Positions 4,976 through 5,940 of a stretch of DNA of 5,940 bases are shown here, piece by piece. The notes beneath the pieces were generated by a model. That model had not been told where the DNA came from, searched no databases, and saw only the letters and a list, made by a program, of their open reading frames with translations. The stretch covers positions 1-5,940 of the forward strand of contig JAHJKV010000034.1 of assembly GCA_018822065.1 (NCBI GenBank), read 5' to 3'. Source of the stretch: Pseudomonadota bacterium (GTDB lineage Bacteria; Desulfobacterota; Desulfovibrionia; Desulfovibrionales; Desulfovibrionaceae). The first letter of the stretch is position 1, and every line of letters starts with the position of its first letter. A program made the translations under genes and the position numbers.

Positions 4976-5940
4976 GGTCCGTTGTTTGATGATGGAAATA
5001 TGCATGCTGTTGGTGCCGCCGCGTTTGCCTGGTTCATCCCCGCAGGTTGTCAGCACCAGGTCGCCGACCTGGACCGCGCCTCGGCGGATCAGTTCGTTTG
5101 CAGCCAGCTCATGCGGTTCGGTGTCGGCCGTTTCGGAAAGATCGAGAGCAACGGGGTACACCCCCCGGTACAGGGACATCCGTTGCCCCGACCGGGGGTC
5201 GAAGGAGAGTCCGTAGATGGGAATGCCGGAGCTGATGCGCGACATCCACAGGCATGTGTCACCGGACTCGGTCAGAGCGGCAATGGCCGTGATGGCGGTG
5301 TGGTTGGCCGCATACATGGCGCTCATGGCAATGGTCTCGTCCACCCGGCCAAAGGAACAGTCCATGCGATGACGGGAGATGCGTGCTACTGCCTGTTTCT
5401 CGGCCTCCAGACACACCCGACCCATGGCAACCACGGTCTCGGACGGATAGCGACCTACGGCTGTCTCTGCCGAGAGCATCACCGCATCTGTGCCGTCGAG
5501 CACGGCGTTGGCCACGTCGAAGACCTCGGCCCTGGTAGGCAGGGGGCTGTCGATCATGGACTCCATCATCTGGGTGGCGGTGATCACCACGCGATTGCGA
5601 ATCCTGGCCATACGGATGAGCCGCTTCTGGGCCTCGGGCAGTTTGGCGTCTCCGATCTCCACGCCCAGGTCTCCCCGTGCGACCATGATGCCGTCGGCCA
5701 CCTCCAGGATTTCCTGCGCCCGGTCCAGAGCCTCGTTGCGTTCGATCTTGGCCAGCAGCCCACCGGACCAGCCTTGGGAGGCCAGAAGCTGCCGTGCCTC
5801 TACCACATCTGCTGCCGACCGGACAAAGGACAAGGCCACATAGTCCGCGTTCATTTGGGCGACGGTGCGCATGTCCTCGCGGTCCTTGTCCGTGATTGCC
5901 CCGGCCGAAAGTCCACCCGCGCGTAGATTGATGCCCTTGC
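4973..5940 (-). CDS. pyk: Pyruvate kinase, C-terminal part
   Basis: The last 321 residues of pyruvate kinase; the gene enters from beyond base 5940, so its start, N-terminal domain and most of its B domain are missing. The enzyme transfers phosphate from phosphoenolpyruvate to ADP, the final glycolytic step. Numbering from the first complete codon, visible signatures are KGINLRAGGLSA (1-12), LAKIERNEAL (62-71) with catalytic Lys64 and metal ligand Glu66, MVARGDLGVEIG (85-96) with metal ligand Asp90, ITATQMMESMI (119-129, the usual family helix) and GTDAVMLSAETAVGRYP (149-165). The C-terminal regulatory domain is present and ends in GGTNSMHISII. No residue expected in this portion is missing. 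It is the first visible gene of the pyk-fba-rpe operon; the operon promoter must lie outside the window. Confidence 0.97.
   Translation of the reverse strand, partial: KGINLRAGGLSAGAITDKDREDMRTVAQMNADYVALSFVRSAADVVEARQLLASQGWSGGLLAKIERNEALDRAQEILEVADGIMVARGDLGVEIGDAKLPEAQKRLIRMARIRNRVVITATQMMESMIDSPLPTRAEVFDVANAVLDGTDAVMLSAETAVGRYPSETVVAMGRVCLEAEKQAVARISRHRMDCSFGRVDETIAMSAMYAANHTAITAIAALTESGDTCLWMSRISSGIPIYGLSFDPRSGQRMSLYRGVYPVALDLSETADTEPHELAANELIRRGAVQVGDLVLTTCGDEPGKRGGTNSMHISIIKQRT

Noticed and set aside
4963..5037. Earlier start for fba inside the end of pyk
   Set aside because: AGGAGG precedes the ATG at 4962 at ideal spacing and the family begins there; the extra 25 residues have no family counterpart.
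3232..5926. Long plus-strand open frames opposite rpe, fba and pyk
   Set aside because: The minus-strand genes are unmistakable and complete in motifs; the opposite frames carry no family signature and are composition artefacts.
1..5940. CRISPR arrays, insertion sequences, tRNA or rRNA genes
   Set aside because: No regularly spaced repeats, transposase motifs, terminal inverted repeats or RNA-gene signatures were seen.

Overview
The window looks like bacterial chromosome of moderately high GC content. All five confidently called genes, plus a sixth partial one, lie on the minus strand, so transcription runs from high to low coordinates. It is a central-carbon locus: pyruvate kinase (pyk, 5' end cut off by the window), class II fructose-bisphosphate aldolase (fba), ribulose-phosphate 3-epimerase (rpe), a 489-bp gap, a sigma-54 enhancer-binding regulator, a PHP-domain protein, a 233-bp regulatory region, and the start of a class II fructose-1,6-bisphosphatase (glpX, cut off by the window). 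The content and protein style suggest a proteobacterium, perhaps a sulfate reducer of the Desulfovibrio type. That placement is inference only; no taxonomic marker is present.

Region 3214-5940 is a tight operon, pyk-fba-rpe. Each downstream gene starts 9-10 nt after the previous stop, and at both junctions the stop codon is fused to a perfect Shine-Dalgarno sequence (TAGGAGG). Region 2725-3213 is mostly non-coding. It holds a weak possible terminator, several short palindromes, one doubtful 70-codon ORF, and an 18-bp dyad just before the regulator.

Region 435-2724 encodes the regulator and the PHP protein, separated by one nucleotide. The regulator has intact AAA+ and Fis-type DNA-binding domains. 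Its N-terminal domain is not a receiver, PAS or GAF domain; it looks like a Rossmann nucleotide-binding fold. The PHP protein keeps part of the usual metal-binding set but has lost several canonical ligands.

Region 202-434 is the most informative part. Reading toward glpX it contains two 18-bp dyads plus a half-site at about two-helical-turn spacing, an IHF-like site in an AT-rich stretch, and a near-consensus sigma-54 -24/-12 element about 80 nt before the glpX leader ends. This is the textbook layout of an enhancer-dependent promoter. The simplest model is that the adjacent regulator binds these dyads and switches on the gluconeogenic bisphosphatase in response to a small molecule sensed by its Rossmann-like domain, with the divergent PHP protein as a possible partner. 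The link between regulator and sites is inferred from proximity.
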